In this document: piece after piece, positions 44,561-53,531 of the stretch
Layout: the number at the start of each line of letters is the position of its first letter
How positions within the stretch are numbered: the first letter of the stretch is position 1
DNA from: Henriciella aquimarina
GTDB taxonomy: Bacteria; Pseudomonadota; Alphaproteobacteria; Caulobacterales; Hyphomonadaceae
Assembly (NCBI RefSeq): GCF_002088975.1
Contig: NZ_NCST01000061.1
Location: forward strand, 62,001-126,000
Reading direction: 5' to 3'
Length of the DNA stretch: 64,000 nt
The notes under the pieces: generated by a model
Seen by the model: the letters and a program-made list of their open reading frames with translations, nothing else
Told to the model about the DNA's origin: nothing
Database searches by the model: none
Program-made: the position numbers and the translations under genes

Positions 44561-45121
44561 TCAGAGGGCCTTCAGCATGGTCAGCTTCGCCTTGCCGGCG
44601 GCGCGTTCGTCGACAATCTCCCAGCCCTCATGCTCGAAGGTCTCGCCTCCGTCGGTCTCGACAACGGCGAAGGCGTTGGGCTTGAGCCACTTGCCGCTGA
44701 GCAGGTTGGTGAGGCAGGGCGCGACGAGGCCCTGATGGTAGGGCGGGTCCAGGAAGACGACATCAAACGGCTCGCCGACGCCGGCCGGTTTGGGGCCGAG
44801 ATCGGTCGCGCTGCGCCGGTGAATGCGGGTGACGCCAAAAAGCTGGAACGCTTCGATATTGTCCCGGATCGTGCCACGGGCGCTGCTGTCGGTTTCGACG
44901 AAAAGGCAGAAGGCCGCCCCGCGCGACATGGCCTCGAAGCCGAGCGCGCCGGAGCCGGCAAAAAGGTCGATCACGCGCGTGCCTTCGATCTCCGGCGCCC
45001 AGCTGGCATGGGCCAGGACGTTGAACAGGCTTTCGCGGGCCCTGTCCGACGTCGGCCGGGTGTTCCGGCCCTTGGGGACGGCCAGGCTGTGGCCCTTATA
45101 TTTGCCCGAGATAATGCGCAT
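44561..45121 (-). CDS. rsmD: 16S rRNA (guanine(966)-N2)-methyltransferase
   Basis: 186 residues. RIISGKYKGHSL at the N-terminus, TRPTSDRARESLFNVL, the SAM-binding DLFAGSGALGFEAMSRGA and the catalytic DPPY are all diagnostic. RsmD methylates G966 in the assembling small subunit. The family start points to the ATG at 45121, not the one 18 bases upstream. It is divergent from the tRNA deaminase gene (62 bases). Confidence 0.95.
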   Translation of the reverse strand: MRIISGKYKGHSLAVPKGRNTRPTSDRARESLFNVLAHASWAPEIEGTRVIDLFAGSGALGFEAMSRGAAFCLFVETDSSARGTIRDNIEAFQLFGVTRIHRRSATDLGPKPAGVGEPFDVVFLDPPYHQGLVAPCLTNLLSGKWLKPNAFAVVETDGGETFEHEGWEIVDERAAGKAKLTMLKAL

Positions 45122-45183
45122 GGGCTGCGCCCTTAGCATCAGGGGCGGATGCGGAAAAGCGCCAAAGCGTGTAAGGGCGGGTG

Positions 45184-45642
45184 ATGAGTCACGACACCGA
45201 GATGATGAGCCGTGCCCTGGCGCTTGCGAGCCAGGCGGCGGCGGCCGGGGAAGTCCCGGTCGGCGCGGTGGTCTGCGACGGTGAAACCGGCGAGATCATC
45301 GGCGAGGGACGCAACGGGCCGATCGGCGCCAGCGATCCGACGGCCCATGCCGAGATCGTGGCCATCCGCGAGGCAGCCGGGCGAACCGGGAACTACCGGC
45401 TGACGGGGGCAACCCTCTATGTGACGCTGGAACCGTGCGCGATGTGCGCGGGCGCTATCAGTTTCGCGCGGATCGGGCGGGTTGTGTTTGCTGCTGATGA
45501 TCCGAAAGGCGGAGGCGTGGCTCACGGTCCGCGCTTCTTCGAGCAACCGACCTGTCACTGGCGGCCGGTGGTGGAACAGCTGCCGGATCGGGCCGATGAG
45601 GCCGCCCGCTTGCTGCGTGAATTCTTTACCACAAGACGCTGA
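45184..45642 (+). CDS. tadA: tRNA adenosine(34) deaminase
   Basis: 152 residues. HAE (THAEIVAIREAA context) gives the zinc His and catalytic Glu; EPCAMCAGAI gives the two zinc Cys. It converts A34 of tRNA-Arg(ACG) to inosine. This name should not be confused with the TadA ATPase of Tad pili, which is cpaF here. The ATG at 45184 has AAGGG 7 bases before it; a GTG directly upstream is the alternative. Confidence 0.95.
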   Translation: MSHDTEMMSRALALASQAAAAGEVPVGAVVCDGETGEIIGEGRNGPIGASDPTAHAEIVAIREAAGRTGNYRLTGATLYVTLEPCAMCAGAISFARIGRVVFAADDPKGGGVAHGPRFFEQPTCHWRPVVEQLPDRADEAARLLREFFTTRR

Positions 45643-45915
45643 ATTCGGGCCGGTATTTGGCCGGTCTGCAAGGCGCCTTTCCCGGCTTCTGAAAGGCGGT
45701 CGAAAACCGTTTCGAAGGCGTACTGTCCGTGCACAGAGCGCGCTTTTAACCTTTTGTAATTGCTAAATTAAATTTCAGAAAGTGATGCTCAACTGCCACA
45801 GGTGCAGGGTGTCGTTTGTACACGTGGGAACGTGCCTTGTTTCCGCCTCGTTTAAAGGCCAGTTCCGGTCGTCTGGGGCCGGGGCTTCAGGTTAATCAGA
45901 ATGAGGAAACCTCCC

Positions 45916-46557
45916 ATGCTTAAACAACTGCTCATCGGCGCAACTGCAGCAGGCGCCTTTACCATCGCAGGCGCCAGCGCCCATGCGCAATCCTATGGAT
46001 CCGGTGCAGAAGACACCGGCTTCTATCTCCAGGGCGGCTACAGCTATCTGGACATCGAGCCGGATGGCGCTGAAAGCGGCGTTGATACCGATGCCATCAC
46101 GGCCCGTGCCGGTTATCAGTTCAGCCCGAACTTCAGCATCGAAGGCGACATCACGTCGGGCATCGATGACGGCGAGTTCGACTACAATGTCGACGAAGAC
46201 AGCTTCGACCTCGACGACAACAATGACGGTGACTTCAACGACCTGATCAACGCATCGGGCGACATCGGCCTGAACTATCTGGTCGGCATCTACGGCAAGG
46301 CATCCATGCCGGTCAGCGACCGTTTCGACATCTTCGCTCGCGCCGGTTATGCCTTCATCGACCTTGATGCCGAGATCCAGACGCCGGGCGGCACGGAACT
46401 CACCACGGTCGAGGACTCCGAAGACGGCGCCGCGCTCGGCGGCGGTCTGGAATATGACCTGACCGAAGATTGGCACCTTCGCGGTGACTATACCTGGTAT
46501 GGCTTCGGTGAAACCGACACCCATGCCGCAATGATCAGTGCTGGTTACAAGTTCTAG
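45916..46557 (+). CDS. OmpA-like outer membrane beta-barrel protein
   Basis: 213 residues. A signal peptide (about 1-24, ASAHAQ) and a small eight-stranded barrel with alternating aromatic/hydrophobic strands (GFYLQGGYSYLDI, AGYQFSPNFSIEGDI, DYTWYGFGE) ending AGYKF, whose final Phe is the BAM recognition residue. Loop 2 is highly acidic (DDGEFDYNVDEDSFDLDDNN, in part). No peptidoglycan-binding domain. The ATG at 45916 has GGA upstream at a workable spacing; 45901 is a weaker alternative. A strong terminator follows. Confidence 0.9.
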   Translation: MLKQLLIGATAAGAFTIAGASAHAQSYGSGAEDTGFYLQGGYSYLDIEPDGAESGVDTDAITARAGYQFSPNFSIEGDITSGIDDGEFDYNVDEDSFDLDDNNDGDFNDLINASGDIGLNYLVGIYGKASMPVSDRFDIFARAGYAFIDLDAEIQTPGGTELTTVEDSEDGAALGGGLEYDLTEDWHLRGDYTWYGFGETDTHAAMISAGYKF

Positions 46558-46584
46558 CACTTACCTGTCGCGATATCGCGTATG

Positions 46585-46619
46585 CGCCGGCGTCTCAGAA
46601 AGAGGCGCCGGCGTTTTTT
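46585..46619 (+). terminator. Rho-independent terminator
   Basis: A 12-bp stem (46585-46596 with 46602-46613, one G-T pair), loop AGAAA, then six T. The stop codon of the convergent gene uses the end of the T-tract. Confidence 0.92.
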
Positions 46620-47364
46620 ATGCCAGCCCGGCCGCGCGGGCGAGATAGACGAGCCCGATCAGGGTGACGAGCCAGCGCATCCAGCGCTTGAAATCGACAT
46701 CGTTCATCCGGTCGAGTACGAGGCCGCCAAGCCAGGTGCCGGTCATCGAGAGCGGGATGGCGAGCGCGAACAGCCAGACGGGCGGCATCGCGGCAAGGCC
46801 CGCGGTCGCGATGACGGGCATGCTCCAGAACGCAATCTTGACGAGGTGCGCCATGACCTGCGTGGCCGATTTGGTCGCGACGATGGCCTGACGGGTCATG
46901 CCGGTGCGCACGAAGAAGAGGTCCAGAAGCGGCCCGGCGACGCCGGCAAGCGTGTTCAGCGCCTGGACGACAAAGCCTGCCGCTTCGGCCTGGCCGCGCT
47001 TCTGGATATCGAGGTCCATCACCGACTTGGGGACCCAGACCATCATCGGTGTCAGTCCGAGCAGGAGATAGACGACCCGCTTTTCCGGCCGCCAGGCGAG
47101 CAGCACAAGCAGCAGAATGGCGGCCAGCGACCCCAGTGCATACCGTGCGAAAATCCCCCACTCGATATGATCGCGCAGCAGGAAGCCGCGCCAGCCATTC
47201 GAGACCATCTGGATCGCTCCGTGCACGATCATCGCGGTAGCCACCGGCAGGAGCGCGGTCAGTACGCCCATCAGGATCAGCCCGCCAGCCATGCCGAAAA
47301 TGCCGGAAATGAAGGCGGTCACCAGCGTGGCAAGAAGGATCAGAAGCGCGCTCAGCCAGGACAT
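46618..47364 (-). CDS. TSUP (TauE/SafE) family membrane transporter
   Basis: 248 residues, about eight helices in two similar halves, with the first-half motif FISGIFGMAGGLILMG, as in TauE/SafE sulfite or organosulfonate exporters. The substrate is unknown. I choose the ATG at 47364, which starts at the first helix; the ATG at 47454 adds a charged tail and overlaps the start codon of the divergent NUDIX gene. Neither has a good ribosome-binding site. Confidence 0.82.
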   Translation of the reverse strand: MSWLSALLILLATLVTAFISGIFGMAGGLILMGVLTALLPVATAMIVHGAIQMVSNGWRGFLLRDHIEWGIFARYALGSLAAILLLVLLAWRPEKRVVYLLLGLTPMMVWVPKSVMDLDIQKRGQAEAAGFVVQALNTLAGVAGPLLDLFFVRTGMTRQAIVATKSATQVMAHLVKIAFWSMPVIATAGLAAMPPVWLFALAIPLSMTGTWLGGLVLDRMNDVDFKRWMRWLVTLIGLVYLARAAGLA

Positions 47365-47452
47365 GGCTTGGGAATAGGCCTGTTCTTGCGATTCTGCCAG
47401 TTCGGCCGGTTCGGCCTTTTCGTTCTCTCGTCCGGTAACTAGGCTTGCGCGC

Positions 47453-48049
47453 ATGAGCGAAGATCAGCGCCGCAACGGCCCCTGGCAGGTCCACTCCACC
47501 GAGGTTTCCTTCGAGAACCCCTGGCTCCGGGTCGAGACCAGCCAGATCACCCATCCGAATGGCGAGCCCGGCATCTATGGCGTCATCCGCTACGCCAATT
47601 TCGCGACCGGCGTGCTGCCGCTGGACGAGGAGGGTTTTACCTGGCTGGTCGGCCAGCACCGTTTTCCTTTCGATGCCTATAGCTGGGAGCTGCCGGAGGG
47701 CGGGGGCCACAAGGAAATCGACCCGCAGGCCTCGGCGGCCCGCGAGCTGGAAGAGGAGACCGGGCTGAAAGCGGCGCACTGGCATCGGCTCGGCGAATGG
47801 CATTTGTCGAACTCCGTCAGCGATGAGCGCGCCTTCGGCTATGTCGCCTGGGGACTGTCCCCGGGCGTGAAGGCGCCCGAGGCGTCTGAGGAGCTTGCCA
47901 TCGAGCGTGTGGCCTTTGCCGATCTGCTGGAGCGATGCCTGACCGGCGCGGTAACGGATTCCATGACCGTCCTGATGGTCTTCTCCGCGCGTGAGCAGGC
48001 CCGGGCCGGGACGCTTCCGGACGCGGTTGCCCGCCTGATCCTCGCCTAG
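47453..48049 (+). CDS. NUDIX hydrolase, ADP-ribose pyrophosphatase-like
   Basis: 198 residues. A central Nudix domain with WELPEGGGHKEIDPQASAARELEEETGL split as a Nudix box with one extra residue between the first Glu and the REL motif, as in several ADP-ribose pyrophosphatases. Likely hydrolyses ADP-ribose or sugar nucleotides. It is divergent from the TSUP gene. No strong ribosome-binding site is seen before the ATG. Confidence 0.88.
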   Translation: MSEDQRRNGPWQVHSTEVSFENPWLRVETSQITHPNGEPGIYGVIRYANFATGVLPLDEEGFTWLVGQHRFPFDAYSWELPEGGGHKEIDPQASAARELEEETGLKAAHWHRLGEWHLSNSVSDERAFGYVAWGLSPGVKAPEASEELAIERVAFADLLERCLTGAVTDSMTVLMVFSAREQARAGTLPDAVARLILA

Positions 48050-48093
48050 GACGCTTCCCGTGGCGTCATCTGTAAGACTACCTATTCCATATT

Positions 48094-48111
48094 TACTTCA
48101 CTAGTGTAGTA
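48094..48111. promoter_or_regulatory. Operator-like 18-bp palindrome upstream of the acyl-CoA dehydrogenase gene
   Basis: TACTTCACTAGTGTAGTA reads the same on both strands except for one mispaired position per arm; the core CACTAGTG is perfect. It lies 77 bases before the start codon, in an AT-rich patch. TetR-type regulators of fatty acid breakdown often use sites of this form, but none is encoded here. Confidence 0.4.
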
Positions 48112-48187
48112 TTATCCGAAACGCGTTTTCGTCGCCCTGTCATGAATGGTATTCAGGGTGAAAAGACCGCCCAAGGGAGAAGACCAG

Positions 48188-49471
48188 ATGCATTTCGAAT
48201 ATAGCGATACGACCAAGCAGTGGATGAAGCGCGTCAGCGACTTCATGGACGAACACGTCTTTCCGAATGTCGAGCTTTATGAAAAGCAGCACGCGGAAGG
48301 CGACCGCTGGACGATCCCGCAAATTCTCGAGGACAAGAAGAAGGTCGCCAAGGCCGAGGGCCTGTGGAACCTGTTCCTGCCGCCGTCTCCCGATCATGAT
48401 GAGGGAGATTATCATGGCGCCGGGCTTTCCAACCTTGAATATGCCCCGCTGGCCGAGCTGATGGGCCGCGTCGGCTGGGCGTCGGAAGTCTTCAACTGCT
48501 CGGCCCCCGATACCGGCAATATGGAAGTCCTGCACCGCTATGGCTCCGATGCGCAGAAGAAGAAGTGGCTGAAGCCGCTTCTGGAAGGCGATATCCGCTC
48601 TGCCTTCCTGATGACCGAACCGCAGGTCGCTTCATCCGATGCGACCAATATCGAGACCCGGATCGAGCGCGATGGCGACGAGTATGTCATCAATGGCCGC
48701 AAATGGTGGTCGTCCGGACTCGGGGATCGCCGCTGCGAGGTGGCGATCGTGATGGGCAAGACCGATGTCGATGCGCCGCGTCACAAGCAACAAAGCCAGA
48801 TCCTGGTGCCGATGGACACGCCCGGCATCGAGATTGTCCGGATGCTTCCGGTCTTCGGCTATGACGATGCCCCGCATGGCCATGCCGAGGTGATCCTGAA
48901 GGATGTCCGCGTGCCGGCGGAGAATTTGATCCTGGGTGAGGGCCGTGGCTTCGAGATCGCGCAGGGTCGGCTCGGGCCGGGCCGCATCCACCACTGCATG
49001 CGCACGGTCGGCGCCGCCGAAGTGGCGCTGGAGAAGATGTGCAAGCGGCTGCTGTCGCGCGAAGCCTTCGGCAAGAAGGTGGCCGAGCATTCGATTTGGG
49101 AGCAAAGGGTCGCCGAGGCGCGCACCGATATCGAGATGTCACGCCTTTTGACGCTCAAGGCCGCCTATATGATGGATACGGTCGGCAACAAGGTCGCCAA
49201 GAACGAGATCGCCATGATCAAGGTTGCCGGCCCGCGCATGGCCTGCAAGATCATCGACGATGCCATCCAGGCCCATGGCGGCGGTGGCGTCACCTCTGAC
49301 TATGGCTTGGCACGGGCCTATGCCTCGATGCGGACGATGCGGCTGGCCGACGGGCCGGACGAGGTCCACAACCGCACGATTGCGCGTCAGGAGTTCAAGA
49401 AATACCGCGATAATGAGTATGGCCAGAAGGTCGACCGGGAGAAGGAAACCGAGGTCGTCGGCTCGCGCTGA
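48188..49471 (+). CDS. Acyl-CoA dehydrogenase family protein
   Basis: 427 residues. The three-domain ACAD fold is evident: helical N-domain, beta domain with [18 protein letters not shown] (FAD contacts), and helical C-domain with [20 protein letters not shown]. The catalytic Glu position cannot be fixed by eye. The length and the HGGGGV motif fit the group acting on medium/branched acyl-CoAs. The ATG at 48188 has GGGAGA 8 bases before it. It ends at a bidirectional terminator. Confidence 0.92.
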   Translation: MHFEYSDTTKQWMKRVSDFMDEHVFPNVELYEKQHAEGDRWTIPQILEDKKKVAKAEGLWNLFLPPSPDHDEGDYHGAGLSNLEYAPLAELMGRVGWASEVFNCSAPDTGNMEVLHRYGSDAQKKKWLKPLLEGDIRSAFLMTEPQVASSDATNIETRIERDGDEYVINGRKWWSSGLGDRRCEVAIVMGKTDVDAPRHKQQSQILVPMDTPGIEIVRMLPVFGYDDAPHGHAEVILKDVRVPAENLILGEGRGFEIAQGRLGPGRIHHCMRTVGAAEVALEKMCKRLLSREAFGKKVAEHSIWEQRVAEARTDIEMSRLLTLKAAYMMDTVGNKVAKNEIAMIKVAGPRMACKIIDDAIQAHGGGGVTSDYGLARAYASMRTMRLADGPDEVHNRTIARQEFKKYRDNEYGQKVDREKETEVVGSR

Positions 49472-49492
49472 GCTTCCTTCTCTGGTCCCATG

Positions 49493-49525
49493 AAAAAGCC
49501 CCTGCCAGAACCGGCAGGGGCTTTT
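49493..49525. terminator. Bidirectional terminator
   Basis: A perfect 13-bp stem (49494-49506 with 49513-49525, loop AGAACC), with A-run on one side and T-run on the other. It serves the acyl-CoA dehydrogenase gene and the convergent M56 peptidase gene. Confidence 0.92.
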
Positions 49526-49555
49526 GTCTTTGAGGGGGAAGGGTTTCGCTGACGC

Positions 49556-51562
49556 TCAGTCGTCCCGCGATACCGAAAACTCATATTCCATGGTCCGCTG
49601 CTGCTCGAACCGCTCTTTTTCCGCCGGGGTCAGGGAGGCATGATCGCGGACGAACGCTTTCACGTCTTCATCAGCCAGCCGTGACCGCTCACCGGAGACG
49701 CACAGGGCACGATAGGTCTTGCCGTCGTCACCGCGCGTCGTGAGCACGACCGGGGCTTTCAGGTCGATGTCGCGGTCTTCGCATTGCTCGGCAAGATCGC
49801 CGACGACGTCGCCTGCGGCTTCCAGATCATCTTCGAGACCGCCTTCAAAAGCCGCTTCGATACGTGCTTCCATTTCTTCGCCCAGCGCTTCCATGCGCGC
49901 CCCCTTTTCCTCCATGCGTTTCTCGATGACGATGGAGATCTTCTCGGCGCGCTCAGCCTGGGCCTCGGCCAGGGCAGCGGCGCGTTCGGCGTGGGCTTCG
50001 GCGATGGCGGCGGCTTTCTCGATCTGGATCTCGAAGGCGTCGCCATCGAGCTTGGAAATGAAGATTTCCTGGTTCGGAATGATGATCTTCACCCCATCCT
50101 CGGTTTCCACCGTCTGGATATCCATGCCATCGAAATCCAGGTCGAAGTCGAAAGAGAGATTGCCGAGCTCCGCCAGGCCTTCGAGCTCGCCAAGTTTGCC
50201 GAGCTCTCCCAGCGCCGCGAGCGAGGAAAAGTCCATCTCGCCAATATCGGACATTTCGATCGACAGTACCCGCATCTCCTCCTCGAGATCCGACAGGTTG
50301 AGATCGTGCACCTTGTCGAGGCGGGGCTGCAGCGCTTCAAACGGGTCACTGAGCAGGACGAACTGGTGGTCATCGCCATCCTTGTGGGAGGAGAAGCGGT
50401 AAACGCGGGTCTTGCGCTCCGTCTCCTCGGTCCTGTCATTGCCGCCGGCAAGCTCCGTGGTGGATTGGTCCTTGGGCGCGGCTGCGGCGGCACACGAGGC
50501 CGTCGCGAAGACAGCGGCCGAGCCAAGCGTCACGGCCAGCGTGGTGCCCAGCAGGCGGCGGCGGAAGGTGGGGGCGGCGTTTTGCATCAATATCAGTCTT
50601 TCTTTTATGGGATGCGCCAGGGTCAGGTTTGCGCCGGAGAAGGCGCAGTCGGCCGGGCCGGCAAGGCGGGCTGCCTTGACGAGCGTGCGGCCGTAGGAAA
50701 ACGCCGATGATGTTCCCGCCCGAAGCACATCAGCGTCGCACGCGGCTTCCTGGTCCACCCGGAAAGCCCGGATGCCCATATGAGCCAGCGGATTGAACCA
50801 CTGCACGGCCAGAATGATCTGGGCGGCCTGCAGGGCAAAGAGGTCCCCTCGCTTCACGTGCATCAGCTCGTGGGTCAGCGCATCGCGCTGTTCGCGGGGG
50901 GAGTAGTCAGCCTCGAACCATTCCGGCAGGAGGATGACAGGCTTGAGGAAGCCCGTAACGAGCGGGCTGCCGTTCAGGAGGCTGGTGCGCACGTCGAAGC
51001 TGCGGCGCACATTCAGCGTCTCTGCGATATCGAGCGCGGTGGCGTGGACGGTCTCGGAGGCCGGCGCCGAGTCTTCGCCGATGAGCCGGTGAAAGACGGC
51101 CTGACGATACCAGGCGAGGCCCAGCATCAGCACGGTGCCAATCGCCCAGAGCGGCAGCAGCATGTCGGGCATGGCTGTCAGTAGCGATGAAAGCAGGCCA
51201 GGCTCGCTTGTCGCTTCGCTTAGCGGCAGCGCTTCCGGCGCCGCGATGGGCGCCGGCGCGGGAGGCGCCGTGTGGGAGATGCTGGCAACGTCGTGTCGAG
51301 AGACCATGATCTCGCGGACTGTAGAAACGGGCCGCTCCGGTGCCGCTGGGGCAAGAAGGCCGAACAGCGAGACATTCGGCGCAACGGGCGGCATGAACAG
51401 CCGGGCGACCGGCACAAGCCACAGCGCATAGGCGGCTTTTGCCCCGAAATGACGGGCAAAGGGTTTGCGGACCATGAGCACCAGCGCGATCAGCACGGTG
51501 ACGGCAAGGCTGGTCTGCAGGCTCGAGGCCAGCCAGGGATTCATGTCGGCAAAGGCGGTCAT
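49556..51562 (-). CDS. M56 family membrane metallopeptidase (BlaR1-like) without a penicillin-binding domain
   Basis: 668 residues. Four helices frame the protease: near 13-31, 44-60, 131-152 and a later one (about 330-350). The zinc site is HELMH (231-235) with Glu272 in DQEAACDAD. The C-terminal half (about 370-668) lacks the SxxK sensor of BlaR1; instead it holds acidic Leu/Glu-rich segments, an Ala/Glu coiled-coil stretch (about 520-560, repeated AEAHAERAAA-type units) and a small Cys-containing end domain. It probably cleaves the adjacent BlaI-type repressor. Its ATG overlaps the repressor gene by 4 bases. Confidence 0.88.
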   Translation of the reverse strand: MTAFADMNPWLASSLQTSLAVTVLIALVLMVRKPFARHFGAKAAYALWLVPVARLFMPPVAPNVSLFGLLAPAAPERPVSTVREIMVSRHDVASISHTAPPAPAPIAAPEALPLSEATSEPGLLSSLLTAMPDMLLPLWAIGTVLMLGLAWYRQAVFHRLIGEDSAPASETVHATALDIAETLNVRRSFDVRTSLLNGSPLVTGFLKPVILLPEWFEADYSPREQRDALTHELMHVKRGDLFALQAAQIILAVQWFNPLAHMGIRAFRVDQEAACDADVLRAGTSSAFSYGRTLVKAARLAGPADCAFSGANLTLAHPIKERLILMQNAAPTFRRRLLGTTLAVTLGSAAVFATASCAAAAAPKDQSTTELAGGNDRTEETERKTRVYRFSSHKDGDDHQFVLLSDPFEALQPRLDKVHDLNLSDLEEEMRVLSIEMSDIGEMDFSSLAALGELGKLGELEGLAELGNLSFDFDLDFDGMDIQTVETEDGVKIIIPNQEIFISKLDGDAFEIQIEKAAAIAEAHAERAAALAEAQAERAEKISIVIEKRMEEKGARMEALGEEMEARIEAAFEGGLEDDLEAAGDVVGDLAEQCEDRDIDLKAPVVLTTRGDDGKTYRALCVSGERSRLADEDVKAFVRDHASLTPAEKERFEQQRTMEYEFSVSRDD

Positions 51563-51921
51563 TTCTTGAGCTCCCCCAACAGCTTCTCAAGCTCGGCAAT
51601 GTCGTCCTTGGACAGCCCGCGGGCATCTGCGAGATGCGCCACGAGCGGCGCGGCCCGGCCGCCGAACATCCGGTCGACGAACTGCTTTGCAGCCTTTTTC
51701 TGATAGTCGCCGCGCTTGACCAGCGGGCGGTAGAGATAGCGCCGGCCATCCGGCTCGGTGCCGAGCGCGCCCTTTTCGACGAGCCGGGCGACGAGGGTCT
51801 TGATGGTACGGATATTCCAGGACTTGTCGTGCTTCAGCGCGTCGGCGATTTCGCTCGCGCCGATGCCGGGCTTGTCCCAGAGCACATTCATGATTTCGAG
51901 TTCGGCAGGCGTGATCTGCAT
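51559..51921 (-). CDS. BlaI/MecI/CopY-type transcriptional repressor
   Basis: 120 residues. A winged helix N-domain (ITPAELEIMNVLWDKPGIGASEI, in parts; IRTIKTLVARLVEKGAL) and a C-terminal dimerisation region. It pairs with the M56 protease downstream. The ATG at 51921 is chosen over a GTG three codons upstream, because MQITPAELEIM is the usual family start. Two BlaI-type dyads lie 18-60 bases upstream, so it should repress its own operon. Confidence 0.92.
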   Translation of the reverse strand: MQITPAELEIMNVLWDKPGIGASEIADALKHDKSWNIRTIKTLVARLVEKGALGTEPDGRRYLYRPLVKRGDYQKKAAKQFVDRMFGGRAAPLVAHLADARGLSKDDIAELEKLLGELKK

Positions 51922-51939
51922 GGGACCCACATCTTCATT

Positions 51940-51980
51940 GACTACGTGTGTAGTCGATACGTCTGATTACAAATGTGGTC
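51940..51980. promoter_or_regulatory. Two BlaI-type operators
   Basis: GACTACGTGTGTAGTC (51940-51955) is a perfect dyad and GATTACAAATGTGGTC (51965-51980) is nearly so. Both follow the TACA-N2-TGTA style of BlaI/MecI sites. Their centres are 25 bases apart, immediately upstream of blaI. Confidence 0.7.
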
Positions 51981-52039
51981 AATAGGCAGATTGTGATTTT
52001 TCGAAGACAGCCCTCAGAAGGCCATGACCCTTTGTGGGC

Positions 52040-53401
52040 CTATTCGGCACCTTTTTTCTGCTTATGGCGTTCCTCGCGCATTTTCCTGACCTTTTCGGCC
52101 TTGCCGGTGGCGACAAACCAGAAAATCTTCCAGGCCAGCGACCAGGTAAGTTTGCCGTCGGCGCGGGCGACGCCTTCCTTCTCCTTGCCGGCAATATGCG
52201 GGCGCTTGCGCTTGCGGCGGCGAACCTTGACCTCTTCGGCCGTGGAGGCTGGCGGAACAAGCCGGCTCAGCGTGCCGTCGTCTTCCTCGACAACCTCGAT
52301 CTGGGCGACGGCGCCGCCCATGCGGGCCTCTTCCGAGAGGTTGTGCTGGAGGTGCTCGTCGGAGAAGTCGATGGCGAGCTCGACCCAGAGCGGGAGATGG
52401 TCCGACAGCTGCCAGGTACGCCAGAGCGAGAGGTAATAGTCCTTGTCATCGCCGCGGCTCTTCGGCGCGCCATTGCCTTTCAGCTCCCTGTGGCGCTCAG
52501 GCAGGACCGGCGCGTAGTGATCGTAATGTTCGGGCAGGTAGAGCGATTTGGTGAAGTTGAACGCCCCGGCATTGATGAAGGTCACCTCGTCCTTGCGGGT
52601 GCGGAAAGCGATCTGGTCATAATACTTGTCGCCCAGCACGTTGGACGGGAAGAGTTCGGGCGGCAGCTGGAAGCCCGCGCCGGTGAGGGCCTCCATGGTG
52701 GCGCCCATCTTGTTGCCGATATTGAAGTCGCCCAGCAGGATATAGTTCTCGTCCTCGCGGTCGGCCCGGCGGGCCATCTCCTCGGCGATATGTTTGATCT
52801 CGGCGACGCGGCGCTGGTAGCGGTCGGACTCCTTGGTGTCCGAGCCATAATAGATGTGCACGGTGCACAGCGTGAAATGGAACCAGCCGGCCTGGAACCG
52901 CACCATGAAAGGCGTGCGGGCAAATTGCTGCTCGTCTGGCAGCAGGGCGTGCTTGGGCAGCACGATCTCGCCGGCGACATTCTTGAAGTGTACCTTGGTC
53001 CGGTCGAAGACGAAGGCCATGCGTTCGCGGTTGCCGGAAGTGCCGACAGTGACGTCGGTGGCAATGAAATCCCATTGCGAGCCAAGCAGCTCCATCACCT
53101 TGCGCAAGGGCTCAAGGTCTTCATTGATTTCCTGCACCGCGACCACGTCGAAGCCCGATATGATCTCGGCGATATAGAGCAGGCTCTCGCGCCGCCGGGG
53201 GCCGTGGCGGTACTTGTTGTTGTCGAAGTCACGCAGGTTCCAGGTGCCGATGATCAGGCTGGCATCGCGCGTCTTGCGCGGAATGCCGATCCCGGCGGAG
53301 GACTTCATGTGCGCGCGCAGGTCGAGCAGGCGGCGGGAGACCCAGTCGCGCTCGTCCTCGGTGAATAGGTCCGGGTCCCGGAGGTCGGTATAGCTGACCA
53401 T
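52040..53401 (-). CDS. Endonuclease/exonuclease/phosphatase (EEP) family protein
   Basis: 453 residues. EEP core with TWNL (Asn55), VQEINED (Glu91), LLGDFNIGNKM and SDHLPLW, giving the metal and His residues of DNase I-like enzymes. A C-terminal basic tail (RRRKRKR, about 410-416, and further Lys-rich residues) suggests nucleic acid or membrane contact. No signal peptide. The ATG at 53401 has GAGGGG 4 bases before it; an upstream reading of 37 codons overlaps the next gene's promoter. Confidence 0.88.
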   Translation of the reverse strand: MVSYTDLRDPDLFTEDERDWVSRRLLDLRAHMKSSAGIGIPRKTRDASLIIGTWNLRDFDNNKYRHGPRRRESLLYIAEIISGFDVVAVQEINEDLEPLRKVMELLGSQWDFIATDVTVGTSGNRERMAFVFDRTKVHFKNVAGEIVLPKHALLPDEQQFARTPFMVRFQAGWFHFTLCTVHIYYGSDTKESDRYQRRVAEIKHIAEEMARRADREDENYILLGDFNIGNKMGATMEALTGAGFQLPPELFPSNVLGDKYYDQIAFRTRKDEVTFINAGAFNFTKSLYLPEHYDHYAPVLPERHRELKGNGAPKSRGDDKDYYLSLWRTWQLSDHLPLWVELAIDFSDEHLQHNLSEEARMGGAVAQIEVVEEDDGTLSRLVPPASTAEEVKVRRRKRKRPHIAGKEKEGVARADGKLTWSLAWKIFWFVATGKAEKVRKMREERHKQKKGAE

Positions 53402-53531
53402 GCGTCCCCTCTCTGGCCAATGCCCGATGGCCCCCAACTGGCATCGCGGGCAGTGTTCGCGTGATTCGTTCAGACCTATCCAGAGAAAACCGCTCATTTC
53501 ACGTTCAGGCAAGACGTGTCAGGAGGGCGCC

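Noticed and set aside
47364-47454. Longer N-terminus of the TSUP transporter starting at 47454
   Set aside because: The start codon would overlap that of the divergent NUDIX gene and the added 30 residues are charged and unlike the family.
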